A DNA stretch of 22,576 bases from Chara braunii. Lineage: Eukaryota; Streptophyta; Charophyceae; Charales; Characeae. Positions 1 to 9,121 of this stretch are shown one piece after another. Position numbers and translations under genes: made by a program. Every line of letters begins with the position of its first letter. Position 1 is the first letter of the stretch. The notes under the pieces are model-generated. The model was given only the letters and a program-made list of their open reading frames with translations, had not been told where the DNA came from and searched no databases. The stretch is from contig BFEA01000024.1 of NCBI GenBank assembly GCA_003427395.1, positions 52,016-74,591 on the forward strand. The letters run 5' to 3'.

Positions 1-487
1 CGGGGAGATCGCGCGGGAAAGGGACGGGGAGATCGCAGGGTCGGGGGCGGGAAAAGATCGTCGGGAGTCGGGGTTGCACGGAAGATAGCGCGGGGGGGGG
101 TAGATTCGGGATTGCAATCGGGGGCGGGGGCAGGGAGTAAAAGAAGAAGAGGAGAAGATAAGAGGGAGAAAGAAGAAGAAGAAGAAAGAAAAAAAAGAAA
201 AAAAAAAGAAAATTGTCGTCAATTACTTATCTGCGCAGGGTAGCAACGACGATGACGAGGATGGCACGGCGCGGCGACGAGGACGACGGGCACGGCGATG
301 GTGACGTGACACGACGCCGACGATTGTGACGGTGACGATGATGACGGTGACGATGATGACGTGGCACGACGGCGACGATCGCGACGATAACGATGATGAC
401 GTGGCACGGCGGCGACGATCATGACGATGACGTTGATGATGGCCAGGTGGTGACGATGAAGCAGGGTGGGTCGGGCGGGTTCGAACC
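1..487 (-). repeat. Low-complexity leader of a minus-strand LTR element, with a 40-bp tandem repeat
   Basis: This stretch follows the minus-strand primer-binding site at 488-499, so it should be the internal leader of an LTR retrotransposon that runs off the left edge. It is built from GATGACG/CGACGATG-like runs, an A/G-rich tract at about 138-215 and G-rich sequence at 1-130. A 40-bp unit occurs twice in tandem at 351-390 and 391-430 with few differences. Open frames here are Arg/His/Ser-rich simple-sequence translations and not credible proteins. The assignment as a leader is an inference from the PBS. Confidence 0.5.
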
Positions 488-499
488 GCTCTGATACCA
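488..499 (-). promoter_or_regulatory. LTR-retrotransposon primer-binding site (initiator tRNA-Met type)
   Basis: The minus strand reads TGGTATCAGAGC, the standard plant PBS complementary to the 3' end of initiator tRNA-Met. It is preceded on the minus strand by ...CACA plus one base, fitting an LTR that ends in CA at 501. The following bases (GGTTCGA) keep partial similarity to the complement of the tRNA T-arm. This marks the 5' LTR/internal boundary of an element transcribed leftwards. Confidence 0.75.
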
Positions 500-500
500 G

Positions 501-770
501 TGTGACGAGGCTGAGGCAGAGGCAAGGCAACGAGGTTGGGAGAGAGAGGGAGAGAGTGAGAGCACACCCACACACTCACTCAACTCGACGCAGACTCGAC
601 AGGACTCGACGGACGCAGACACAAAGTGGCAAAGTGGCAAAGCCGAAGTCTTGGATTTCCGAACACAATGTCGAGGCAAGTCACGCCGAAGCACAAGCTC
701 TGAGGTCGCAAACTGAATGCCCGTGCTGGGCTCGGGTCCGATCTTAAGTATCGGACTCAAGTTCAGTCCG
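501..770 (-). mobile_element. 3' part of a 5' LTR, minus strand (outer boundary unknown)
   Basis: Sequence immediately before the minus-strand PBS should be LTR. It ends in CA at 501 and is CT-rich on the minus strand near its end, as U5 regions often are. No second copy exists in the window, so the left (TG) end cannot be placed and 770 is only a nominal limit. Positions 770-1090 contain nothing I recognise apart from a short palindrome at about 951-970 around a tRNA B-box-like string. Confidence 0.45.
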
Positions 771-1094
771 ATGGGCAGAAGTGCAATTTGCCCAGGGCTG
801 AACTGAAAATCGAAAGTTTGAAAATGGGCGCCAGAATGCCGGATGGCTCCAAGTGTTCCAAATCGGAAAAATAAAACAAAGAGAAAAATAAAAATAAGAA
901 AAACAAAGAAAAGAAAATGTGTGCAGTTAACTGCGGGTAGCGTCCCGCGGACCAGGGATCGAGCCCTGGTGTAGTCAGTAACAGACAGGGTACGGCCTGA
1001 GATTCAAGTCGGACTCGCTCCAACCGGTTATATGGGACACATGGAGAAAAAAGGAACGAGGAAGGAAACCGGAAATCATTGGCACAAGCTGGCC

Positions 1095-1575
1095 AGCTTT
1101 CTTCATCACACTGATCCTGAGCACACTGGAGGTTAAAATGAGTGGGCTGCAATGGCTTCACCTCCACATGAGCGTTCCCACTGCAGCCTGGTGTATGGAG
1201 CGTGGTATGCAAATCAACCCAACCTGCAATGTTTGCCCAGGGGAATCGCTGGATGATTATAATCACCTTTGGTGGGAATGCATTGTGGCCAGAAGTTTCT
1301 GGGACTGGGTCTCCTGCATGTGGTTTACAGCCTATGGTCCAGAGTTGATCTGGACAAGGGATTTCATTATGTTCGGATCCTCAAAAAATGGTCGTGCAGT
1401 ACCGATAGCGAATAAATTTCGAGTAATAGGATTTGGGTCCTGTGGATGGCTAGAGGAGAAGATAGATTTAAGGGCATCTCCTGGTCTCAATACGCAATCC
1501 ACAATAAGTTTAAATACGTTGTTCGCAATTGAGAAGTTGTCAGTCATCTATTCAGGTGTCAAGGGAACAGTTTAG
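1095..1575 (+). pseudogene. LINE ORF2 C-terminal fragment with RT-type zinc-binding domain
   Basis: The frame starting near 1095 encodes the C-terminal zinc-binding module that follows reverse transcriptase in plant LINEs (zf-RVT family). The motif C-x2-C-x9-H-x4-C is complete: Cys codons at 1225 and 1234, His at 1264 and Cys at 1279, followed by the usual aromatic W residues. The spacing equals that in the larger LINE at 3334-7005, although the sequences are clearly different families. After about 1435 the LINE-like reading continues in another frame (W-rich, then an IHNKF-like string) and soon meets a stop, so the piece is frameshifted. The reverse transcriptase itself is absent upstream. 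It is a dead fragment inserted in repeats. Confidence 0.7.
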
Positions 1576-2041
1576 CTTGCTGTGGGGGAAACTGTTCAAA
1601 TGGGTTCACTTTTCGATTCAGGGTCACTTGATTGTCACTAAACACCTCTGGGACGAACTAGAGGATACTGTAGCAGACCTCTACAGTGACTTCCTCCTCC
1701 TCCCGGGACAGTTCGAGCACACAGACAGTTAGTCTGCATGTCTCAAGGGTTTCTAAGCTAGCAATCAGCTAGGATCTCATCTTGTTTTCAGGCAGCCCGA
1801 CAGGGCTGAGAGGTTTTTTCTAGCAGCCAATCAGCTCTAAGCGTCGGATTCATCAAACCTCCAAGATAAACCGAGTTTCACTCTCGGCATACATCACTTA
1901 CACCCGAGTAGACTGTGAGGACCCCGGCCTCTGCTATAAGGGACACTGGACCCGGTTTCCAGCAGGTGCAGCTCCCCACCAATGGAACGGAGTTATCCTC
2001 AGACCTCGAGCTCGTGGATGCTCTTATCACCACGAGGCCGC

Positions 2042-2046
<5 letters not shown>
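1576..2046. other. No gene recognised; possible LINE 3' flank
   Basis: Nothing coding is recognised. It may include the 3' untranslated part of the LINE fragment to its left. A 7-bp stem (CTCGTGG/CCACGAG, loop of 12) lies at 2011-2036, just before the poly-T run. Confidence 0.3.

Positions 2047-2072
<26 letters not shown>
2047..2072 (-). repeat. 26-base poly-T run (poly-A on minus strand)
   Basis: There are 26 consecutive T on the plus strand. Read on the minus strand this is a poly-A tail, which would fit the 3' end of a minus-strand retroposon covering part of 2073-2400. No target-site duplication could be identified, so a simple homopolymer is equally possible. Confidence 0.55.
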
Positions 2073-2214
2073 AACAGAACCTCATGGCTCTGGCTCCTAC
2101 CATTCTGGGGAGCAACAGTCCGAGTCCGGTTCCTTTCCCCCGGCAAGTCAACATGGCTTACATAAGAGACTCACACACGCTCCCCCCCATTATGGCTGGG
2201 AGGCCCGAGTGGGC

Positions 2215-2360
2215 GGCATTGATTACTTCCATGAGGAAGGATGTACCCCCTCTCACCCCTGCCTAAGTTAGCCTGTGCTAAATCTGCTTGCGACTCCCTC
2301 TGATCCCAGTTCTGCTCCCCTCAGCTGTGGAACTGTCGGGTAGGTGTGTTAAACGGGTCC
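2215..2360. repeat. Diverged repeat, copy 1
   Basis: This block is similar to 2575-2720. Shared landmarks are ACTTCC(A/T)TGAGG, AGGATGTA, CTCACCC, TGCCTA and CCTCAGCTGT. Each copy is followed about 70-90 bases later by a telomere-like CCCTAAACCCTC string, so the pair looks like an old tandem unit of about 360 bp. Function unknown. Confidence 0.6.
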
Positions 2361-2430
2361 ATTCTGGGGCGCCTTTGATCCTCCTTGTAATCTCACGGAC
2401 TCTAAGATTCTAATTGCTTAATTCCCGTGT

Positions 2431-2461
2431 AAACCCTAGACCCTAAACCCTCTGTTGTGAG
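2431..2461 (-). repeat. Telomere-like repeat island 1
   Basis: The plus strand has AAACCCTAGACCCTAAACCC, then TCTGTTGTGAG. On the minus strand this is degenerate TTTAGGG, the plant telomere type. See also 2793, 3268, 11363 and 19702. Confidence 0.7.
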
Positions 2462-2574
2462 CCTATCCTGATTTACCAATTTCCTATTCTAAACCAAGGG
2501 GGGGGGGCTGTGCCATTCTTGCTCTCTAAGCCCTGTGCGTTGACTGAAGAGAGATCTCTGTGGACTAATGCATC

Positions 2575-2720
2575 TTTTCTAACTTCCTTGAGGGAGGATG
2601 TATCACCGCTCACCCGTGCCTACGTTATCTTGCTACTTATGTTGTCAGGCTGTTGCCGTGCAGCCTGACCCCAGTCTTACTCCTCTCAGCTGTAGAGCTG
2701 TCGAGTTGAAGTGTTATCCT
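2575..2720. repeat. Diverged repeat, copy 2
   Basis: This is the partner of 2215-2360, separated from it by about 360 bp. It carries the same ordered landmarks with many substitutions and a small insertion. It too is followed by a telomere-like string (2793-2815). Confidence 0.6.
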
Positions 2721-2792
2721 AGAGTGGACTGGGACGTATGTGGTGCTCTAGAGGTCCCTACCATTCTAAGTCCTACTCATTCAATTTCTGTC

Positions 2793-2824
2793 TAGACCCT
2801 GAACCCTAAACCCTCGGCGGTGTA
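2793..2824 (-). repeat. Telomere-like repeat island 2
   Basis: Three degenerate CCCTAAA-type units (CTAGACCCTGAACCCTAAAC) run directly into CCTCGGCGGTGTA, resembling the flank of island 1. Confidence 0.65.
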
Positions 2825-2853
2825 CTATTGGTTACGGTGCGCTGGGGCCTGTA

Positions 2854-2953
2854 GGGGGGGCGTGTGAGAGAGGAGGGGGGGGGATAGCGCGGTGGTAGAT
2901 GACTGTGGTAGGGGGATGAATGGTGCGTGGGGGGGGGGGGGGGGGTGGAGGGG
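2854..2953 (+). repeat. Cluster of long G tracts
   Basis: Runs of 7, 9, 5 and 17 consecutive G lie within 100 bases, so the plus strand could form G-quadruplexes. Such tracts are also prone to length errors in sequencing. No gene is seen from 2830 to 3330; that interval probably includes the 3' untranslated part of the LINE to the right. Confidence 0.6.
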
Positions 2954-3267
2954 AGTGGCGGGATTGATGTAGAGCGATGAGTCTGAACTGTTCGGTAGTG
3001 GCTTGGTGGCGGGTGGTGGGTTTGGGAATGGGTTTATGTAGGCCTAGGGGATTGTAGGTATGTAATTGCGTTATGGTTAGCCGGTTTTAGGGGGTTGGTC
3101 TGTCGTTTGAGTGGTGGCAAGTCGCCCACTATCTAGTTTGGGATTCATGTGTCTGCTTTCTGCTTGTAGTTGTCCTCCGGTTTCCTTACCTCTTCCTCTC
3201 TTGTCTTCTATTTGACCTTCGCGGGTGCGTGCTATGTGCGGATTGGTTATTCTCCTAAGGATCCTCA

Positions 3268-3281
3268 ACACTAAACCCTCT
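3268..3281 (-). repeat. Telomere-like island 3 (single unit)
   Basis: ACTAAACCCTCTG repeats the CCCTAAA-to-CCCTC transition seen at the other islands, with only one full unit. It lies about 55 bases beyond the stop codon of the LINE ORF2 relic, on its sense strand as TTTAG. Confidence 0.4.
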
Positions 3282-3333
3282 GCGTACCGTGTTTCTCTTA
3301 GGGTGCTGAGTGGGGTGGAATGCCTTTTCCCGC

Positions 3334-6300
3334 TCACTCCAGGTCCATTGGTGTTCCTCCGTCTGGTTCCTCCCTTGGGATGGTTGGACTCCACCAATCA
3401 GTGAAATGGAGGGTTCTTCCTGATCCTCGCGCCAATAACCCCCTCTTTAGCCAACTCTCCTCAAATTCTTTCTGTAATTTGTTCTTTTTCTGTACGTCCG
3501 CTTCCTTTTCCATCTTGCTCAGGGTTTGCTTCCATTCCACTCGGACTCCTGTTTGCACCATTTCTCTTGCTTCCTCCCGCGATTCATTTGTTGATATTTT
3601 CTTTTTGCTAATTGTGCCTGTGCATCTAGCTCTCCAGATTACCCATAGGGTTGTTCTTCTCAGCAGTTCTGTGATTCCACTGTCTTCTTCGGGTACTATG
3701 TCTTCATGGTCGATTGCTGTCAAGAGGAAAAGCTGGTCCGCGGGGTATTCATTAGGGGATAGTTTGGCCCATGCTCCTTTGCACTTGTCCCAGAGGGATT
3801 TGGCATGTTGACAGTGCAAGAAGCAGTGAGTTAGGGTCTCTCTTTGCTGGTCTTGGCACATCTGGCAGTGCGCTGAAGTTTCCGACCTGACTTCCTCTTT
3901 TCTTCTCGAGTCCAGCCACGCATTGACAGGGACTGCTAGGTAGATGATCAACCATTGGAGGCTCCTTACTCGTTGAGGTTTAATGGAGGCGTAAAAAGAC
4001 CATGGTATTGTCTGCAGGGCGACGGGGTCGATTTGTAGATTCCTTTCCCATCTAGCCGCTATGGTGGGCTGGGGGTTTTCCGCCTTGCGTCTAATATTGT
4101 AACCCTTTTTGGCTGTATATTCGTGCAAAGTGATCCATTTTTTGGCTCTGCCACGTCCTCTCTTCTCGTACCATCCCCATTCGTTAGGGTCCACTTCTAG
4201 TTCTGATATATCCTTGTTAGGACTGAACAGCCAGATGGGGGCTTCCCTGTCTCCCTTTCCCCTCATTGAGCTTCTTTGCTTGTTTTCCAGTTCTCTGACT
4301 TTACGCAAATCTCGAATGCTGAAATCCAGTGTTATTAAAGTGTCTTTCCTGGCTGCGACTATTGATTTATTTTTGTCTTCTAATCCGTGTACTTCGAATA
4401 GAGCTGTTCTTCTATCTGGTGTTGAGTACTTTATGAAGCGGAGGGCCACCGAGGGAGTGCTCTGAGTCAACAGGGTTGCCCAATCACCCTTCTTCCAGGC
4501 TCTCTTCCTTTTTAGCGTTGCTCTCCAGGCTGTCTATTAGTTCCTCCAGGTTCTTCTGCAGGTTGTGGTGGCCTTTTAGGATGCTCCTGAGGTCCCCTTC
4601 TGACTTCCATTGACCCTTTTGATCATCCCATAAGTGTTCTACTTTCCATATTCCCTTTTCCATCCAGATTCTCCATTTCTTTCCTCTTCCATTGAGGGAC
4701 CATGCCCTCCCTTCTTGGTCCTTTAGTAATTCATTCCCAAAGAGGGGTTGTTTCTTCTTTTGTCCTTGGTCCTCTTCTTCTTTGTGGGAAGGCCTCTCTC
4801 CAGGTGGTAGTTAGTTTGGACCAGTGCCCGCTTGGGGGGTCAGCGTTTGGTTCTGGGTCTGTTCCCTTCCCTTCTGGGTGACCAGTGCCTGTTCATGAGC
4901 CATGTGTGGCCCTCTATGCTGCTGTGGGCCTTGAATGGCACTAAGTTTCTTATTTGGTAAAGAGTCATTTCCTGCCAGGGGAGTTCCAATTTCAGTAGTA
5001 ACCTTAGGATCCACTTAGTCTGGAGAGCTTTGTACTCAGTCACCGGATCTATCAGGCTAAGGCCCTCTTCGCTTGAAGGATTGGTTACGTATTTCCAAGC
5101 AACTTTTGTTATGAATTGGTTTCTTGATGCATCACCTGTCCATAAGTACGCTGCTGCTTTTCTCTTCAGGTTCTTGGTGAAGGCTGGTGGTGGGTCCCAG
5201 ATTGAGGTTGTGTACCAAATCATGGAGAAGATCGAGGAGTTAATGATTAAGGCCCTCCCCATTAGAGAGGTGTATGTGTTCTGCCATCCTACATATATAT
5301 TCATGACCGCTGCCAAAAGGTTCGGCGCTATCGAGTTACTGGCTCCCGTCATGGCTATGGATATGCCCAGAAATTTGAAGGGGACTTGGTGATCCAACCA
5401 TTGTAAACCTTGTGTGGATTCGGTCGACGGTGGGGAGGGGGTGTCAGAGTGCCACCACCCTATCGTTTTCTTCCAGTTTATCCCCATTTCTGAGGCCAGT
5501 TGGAAAGCTTGCATGGCTCTTGTCAGTGCTTGGAAGGATGAGTCTGTAGCCCTTATAAGGACTGTCAGATCATCTGCAAACAGCATCACTGTGGGGAGTT
5601 GGATTTGGCCATTTCTTCCATCGTCCAGAGGCTGTCTCTTATACACATCTAGATGTGTATAAGAGACAGGTCCAGAGGCTTGTATCCTTTCTATTGAGGG
5701 GTCTTTTCTCATGAAGGCTGCGATTGCTTCCATGACAAAGAGGAATATTGGGGCGGCTAATGGATCTCCTTGTCTGACCGATCTTGTCATTTTGTATGTC
5801 TCTTATAGGTGGCCATTTATTTGGACTTTTCCCCTTGCATCCGCATATAGGACTCTCACCCACCTTCGGAAGGATGGACCCACCCCCATTCTTTCCATGC
5901 ACTGCTGTAGAAAGTCCCAGTTGACCTGATCGTAAGCCTTCTCGAAGTCGAAAAAAAGGATGGTTGCTTGTAGCTTCTTATCATGTATTATTTTGGTTGC
6001 CTCCTTTAAGCAGATTACGTTATCTAGGATGAATCTTCCTGGAATGAAGCCCGTTTGGTCCAAGTGGAAGCATTTGTCTGTTAAGCTTCTTATTCTATTA
6101 GCGATCACTTTGGCCAAGATCTTATATGCTACTAGTAGCAGGGATATTGGTCTATAGTTTCTTATGTCTTCTCTTTCCCCTTTTTTGTAAAGCAGCGTTA
6201 TTACCCCCGTACCGATCTCTTCCCCTAGGCCTCCCTTTCGATATGCCTCTTGGAAGAAGCGCAAGAGGTCCCTTCCTAGAATTGGCCAATACTCCTGCCA

Positions 6301-7005
6301 GAATTCTCTTGTCAGACCATCTATGCCCGGGACTTTGTTTGGTTGCATAGATTCTAGTGCTTTACGTATTTATGGGAGAGTGAGGTCCTTATCCAGATAG
6401 GCTGATGCTTCTGGTTGTACGCTAGTATCCAGGTGCTTCAAAAATTTCTCTCTTGCTCTCCTTATAGCCCCGCCGTCTTAGTTGGTAGACTGTGATGTGT
6501 ACAGTTTTTTGTATGTAGCAATTTGTAGCAGGTCTTTTTGTTGGCTTTTGACTATTTCCCTCTCGTCTTTCAGCTCCAATATTCTGCTATTTCTGCTGTT
6601 TGCTTTGATTTTTTGGAAGAAATATTTGGTCATGGTCTCGTTGCTTTCCCAATCTTTCATTCTTGCTCTGATGCTCAGGCCTCTTCTTTTCCATTCGGCC
6701 CATTTTGCCAGTTCTTCCCTTGCTGATGAGAGTAGGGATTCGTACATTGGAGCGCCAGGGTTGAGTGTTAAGTTGTACTCTGCCGTCTCGATTATGGATT
6801 CAAGCAATTTTTGTCTTCCCCTTCTTCTTTTGGCTTCGTTCCTTGATTCCTTGCTTAGCTCCTTGCTTACCTCCCATAAGGCTTTTCCATAGTATGAGAG
6901 TATGTTTTCTCCCTGCATCTTGGGGGGTGTGTCTCTCCCATGTTTGTTCGACAGCGTTCTTGAATCCTTCCAGTCTTAATAGGGAGTTGTTAGAGATTAC
7001 AGGAT
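3334..7005 (-). pseudogene. LINE (non-LTR retrotransposon) ORF2 relic: reverse transcriptase plus zinc-binding C-terminus
   Basis: This is a nearly contiguous ORF2 of a plant-type LINE, whose product would nick target DNA and reverse-transcribe its own RNA. The endonuclease domain is missing. The first recognisable codons, near 7000, correspond to the linker before the RT. RT blocks follow in order: a PGIDGL-like block (about 6325), NYRPISLL (about 6160), DFEKAYD (about 5940), RQGDPLAAPIF (about 5770) and the catalytic FADD at 5569-5580. The C-terminal zinc motif C-x2-C-x9-H-x4-C lies near 3810-3870, and the frame ends at 3334. Most of it stays in one frame, interrupted by in-frame TAA at 6478-6480, 6370-6372 and 5803-5805 and a stop at 4840-4842. 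A frame change covers about 4790-4484, another lies near 6918, and an adapter-like palindrome sits at 5632-5669. It cannot make an intact protein. Confidence 0.85.
5632..5669. other. Tn5 mosaic-end dimer (sequencing adapter), flanked by a 9-bp duplication
   Basis: Two copies of the 19-bp Tn5 mosaic end (AGATGTGTATAAGAGACAG) are joined head to head into a perfect 38-bp palindrome. This is the known Nextera mate-pair junction sequence. GTCCAGAGG is present on both sides (5623-5631 and 5670-5678), the 9-bp duplication left by Tn5 transposase. It is almost certainly a library artefact left in the assembly inside the LINE ORF2. Confidence 0.95.
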
Positions 7006-7008
7006 ATT

Positions 7009-7031
7009 AAAAAAAAAAAAGAAAAAAAAAA
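7009..7031 (+). repeat. Poly-A tract abutting the LINE 5' end
   Basis: Twelve A, one G and ten A lie directly next to the 5'-truncated end of the minus-strand LINE and the start of the fold-back repeat. It could be the tail of an unrelated plus-strand retroposon or a junction between two insertions. Confidence 0.5.
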
Positions 7032-7283
7032 GCGGTGTATCTTCCCTTGCTCTTGCAGAAGATTCATTCTCATTTTGCACATGTTGTGAGTATCACATGC
7101 ACAAAAGACAAACAACATGCGGTGTATCACTGTATCTTCCCATGTTCTAGCGGAAGATTCCTTCTCAATTTGCACATGTCGTGAGTAGTGGAGAGAGTAC
7201 TCACGACAAGTGCAAAATGAGAATGAATCTTCTGCCAGAACATGGGAAGATACACCGCATATTCTGTGTCTTTTGTGCATGTG
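7032..7283. repeat. Fold-back repeat: two direct and one inverted copy of a ~60-bp unit
   Basis: A unit beginning GCGGTGTATC and containing GAAGATTC and TTTGCACATG occurs at 7032-7092, again at 7119-7187 with a small insertion, and inverted at 7198-7258. The second copy plus the CACATGCACAAAAGACA segment before it (7094-7187) pairs with 7198-7283. The result is an imperfect hairpin with arms of about 90 bases and a 10-base loop at 7188-7197. No transposase is encoded. It resembles a non-autonomous fold-back or MITE-like element, but no terminal target duplication was identified. Confidence 0.75.
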
Positions 7284-7420
7284 GTGAGTACACTGAGTAG
7301 TGAAGCGAGACCCTATACGGGCAAGAATGCAGAGATTCATGACAAGAGCATAGCCCCTGCAAAGGGAAAAAAAAAAACGAAACAGAAAAAACAGAGCGCA
7401 CTGCGCGCGCATGGAGGCCA

Positions 7421-7521
7421 GAGGCGCGCACTACTGCGCACTGCCCATGCACGCGCACAGCTGCACCCTGCCCATGCGCACACACTACTGCGCACTGCCC
7501 ATGCGCGCGCACGTGCGCAGA
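7421..7521. repeat. 27-bp GC-rich minisatellite
   Basis: CTGCCCATGC recurs at 7441, 7468 and 7495, a period of exactly 27, within GCGCAC-rich sequence. About three to four units are present. Open frames through it are simple-sequence translations. From 7522 to 7786 I see nothing recognisable. Confidence 0.75.
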
Positions 7522-7800
7522 TCATCACTCATGACCGCACGGCGCACGGCACACCGCATAGGTGTGCCACAAGTATGGTCCAAAGGGTTGGAGGTCTTTG
7601 GTTGGGAAATTGTTTAGTTGCACTTCTTAATGCCGCCAGGCTGCTGAAGCAGCACTGTAGCTGGGGAACTGCTGCTAGGGGTTAGATGCAGCAGTGAAAG
7701 AGACGCTAACCTGCTGAGCTTGGTGGCACCCATGTCTGCGCTGTGGAGTTAGGCACTACCATATCTTCTTCTCTGTGGCAGCTGTTTTCTTCTTTTTTTT

Positions 7801-7897
7801 TATAACCATTTCTCGATTTATGCGTGCTATCCTTGTGCAGGGGCCATGCTAATCTTCTCTGTATCATTACAATTTTAACAGATGTACCAGGGTTCCT
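7801..7897 (-). pseudogene. Processed (retroposed) U6 spliceosomal snRNA pseudogene
   Basis: On the minus strand this closely follows U6 snRNA. It keeps the ACAGAGA box (ATACAGAGAAG), the AGC triad (GATTAGCATGGCCCCTGC), CACAAGGAT and the 3' AAATCGAGAAATGG. U6 normally base-pairs with U4, U2 and the 5' splice site in the spliceosome. Differences include a degraded 5' stem-loop, TAGCACGCAT in place of the usual GACACGCAC, and loss of the final TCC. A genuine Pol III U6 gene would end in T; here the sense strand runs into nine A (plus-strand T at 7792-7800). A poly-A tail is the mark of LINE-mediated retroposition. A possible 6-bp target duplication (GAAGAA on the minus strand) flanks it at 7897-7902 and 7787-7792. 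It is unlikely to be functional. Confidence 0.85.
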
Positions 7898-9121
7898 TCT
7901 TCATCCTGGTGCTGGTGCTGCACTGCTGGTTGTTCTGGGAGGTCTCTGGCACAGCACTGGATCATCTGAGTGAGTTCTGAATGACATTGATGCTGCTGGG
8001 ACAGGAGAGTGGTGGCGCAGGTGGTCTGCAGAGTAGCGAGGCTGGTGCTATAAGTTTGGGTTGAGCGCCGCAGCCGGTTATAGAGCTTGAGCTGGAGTGA
8101 GGAGGAAGACTCCAGGGTCTTGACGAATCTGTGTTTGGAGTTCACTCAGAGCAGTTTTACTCTCGGTTGTGACCCTTGGTCTCTTTTATGATCCTGATTG
8201 TGCTAGAGAGTGGTGATGGACTTTTGAATTGATACTATTCAATTCTTCATGGTTACTCAACTTCGGCTGTGCATGTGTCTGGTGTGGTGTGAGTCCCTCT
8301 CTAAATCAACTTTGTCATCCTGGCATGTGCTTGGAACATGTTGATGCCCTCCTGGATTTCGTTCTCAATCAGTCACACAGCACCAGGAGTTCAAAGTGTG
8401 TCAGAGATTCCATTTGGACCAGGGTGCTGTCTTCTTTGCCACCTGAAAGCAGGGAATGTAGGTGAATGAGAGAAAGATCCGGACATCAGTGGATGGAGAG
8501 GGGCAGATGGAGGTAACTATGGGCTCTTCCATTCTGTCTCCATGTCTACAGTTTGATGATCCCCGTTACTGCTTGTGCCAAGCCCTCATGGTGCTTATTC
8601 TGCATCCGGTGAAGGACAGGAGAGGTTGAGAGGGACAGAAATTGAGACAAGAACGCAGTAGAGGCACCCTGTCTTACCCACAAAACTCCTACCCTATACC
8701 ATGAGCATAATCACACAGCTACATGAGGTGGCAAGAGTATCTGAAAGTTGACCGACACATACATGCGCACGTGCACACACCCATGCACTTGCACACACAC
8801 ACATTGACGACACACACACACAAACAGATACTTCGCCATTCACGAATCCCATCCATAGGTACATTCATGCCAAGGATGCACAGTTGTTCCATGGAAGCCG
8901 TCCTCAGAAGTCATAATATTTTTCACAAGCCCATGACACACAACAACATGGAACCTAAGAACATTTGACGTAGAGAAGGTTAAGCTGGTGGCCTGAAACA
9001 GCCCATCCAGAGGCAGTATTTCTCTGGTACTTCACCACACACCCAGCATGTGAATATAACAGGTCCTCATTACCCTTTCCCTCTGCTCCCATACCAGGCA
9101 TCCTTCTCTTAATAAGTTCTT
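7898..9121. other. No gene recognised
   Basis: One minus-strand frame (8145-7867, preceded by a stop, no ATG start) reads as a helix-prone Gln/Ser/Leu-rich sequence and could be an exon, but I recognise no family. The remainder looks non-coding. A CA-rich microsatellite lies at about 8752-8826. Confidence 0.3.
8752..8826. repeat. CA-rich microsatellite
   Basis: Interrupted (CA)n and CATGCAC units make up most of this interval. Confidence 0.65.

Noticed and set aside
219-760. Several 90-118-residue frames on both strands
   Set aside because: They are Arg/His/Ser-rich translations of simple repeats and of LTR sequence, overlap one another in different frames and resemble no domain.
951-970. 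tRNA gene suggested by a B-box-like string (also 11474-11484)
   Set aside because: Only a GG(C/T)TCGATCC T-arm-like string is visible; no A box, anticodon arm or acceptor stem can be assembled around either site.
3077-4465. Plus-strand and alternative minus-strand frames over the LINE C-terminus
   Set aside because: They are out-of-frame shadows of the LINE ORF2 relic.
7801-7897. Functional U6 snRNA gene
   Set aside because: The sense strand ends in poly-A instead of a T terminator and the 5' stem-loop is degraded.
7867-8145. A 92-codon minus-strand gene
   Set aside because: No ATG start: the first codon is GTG preceded by a stop, its end runs into the U6 pseudogene, and no family is recognised. 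It is mentioned only as a possible exon.
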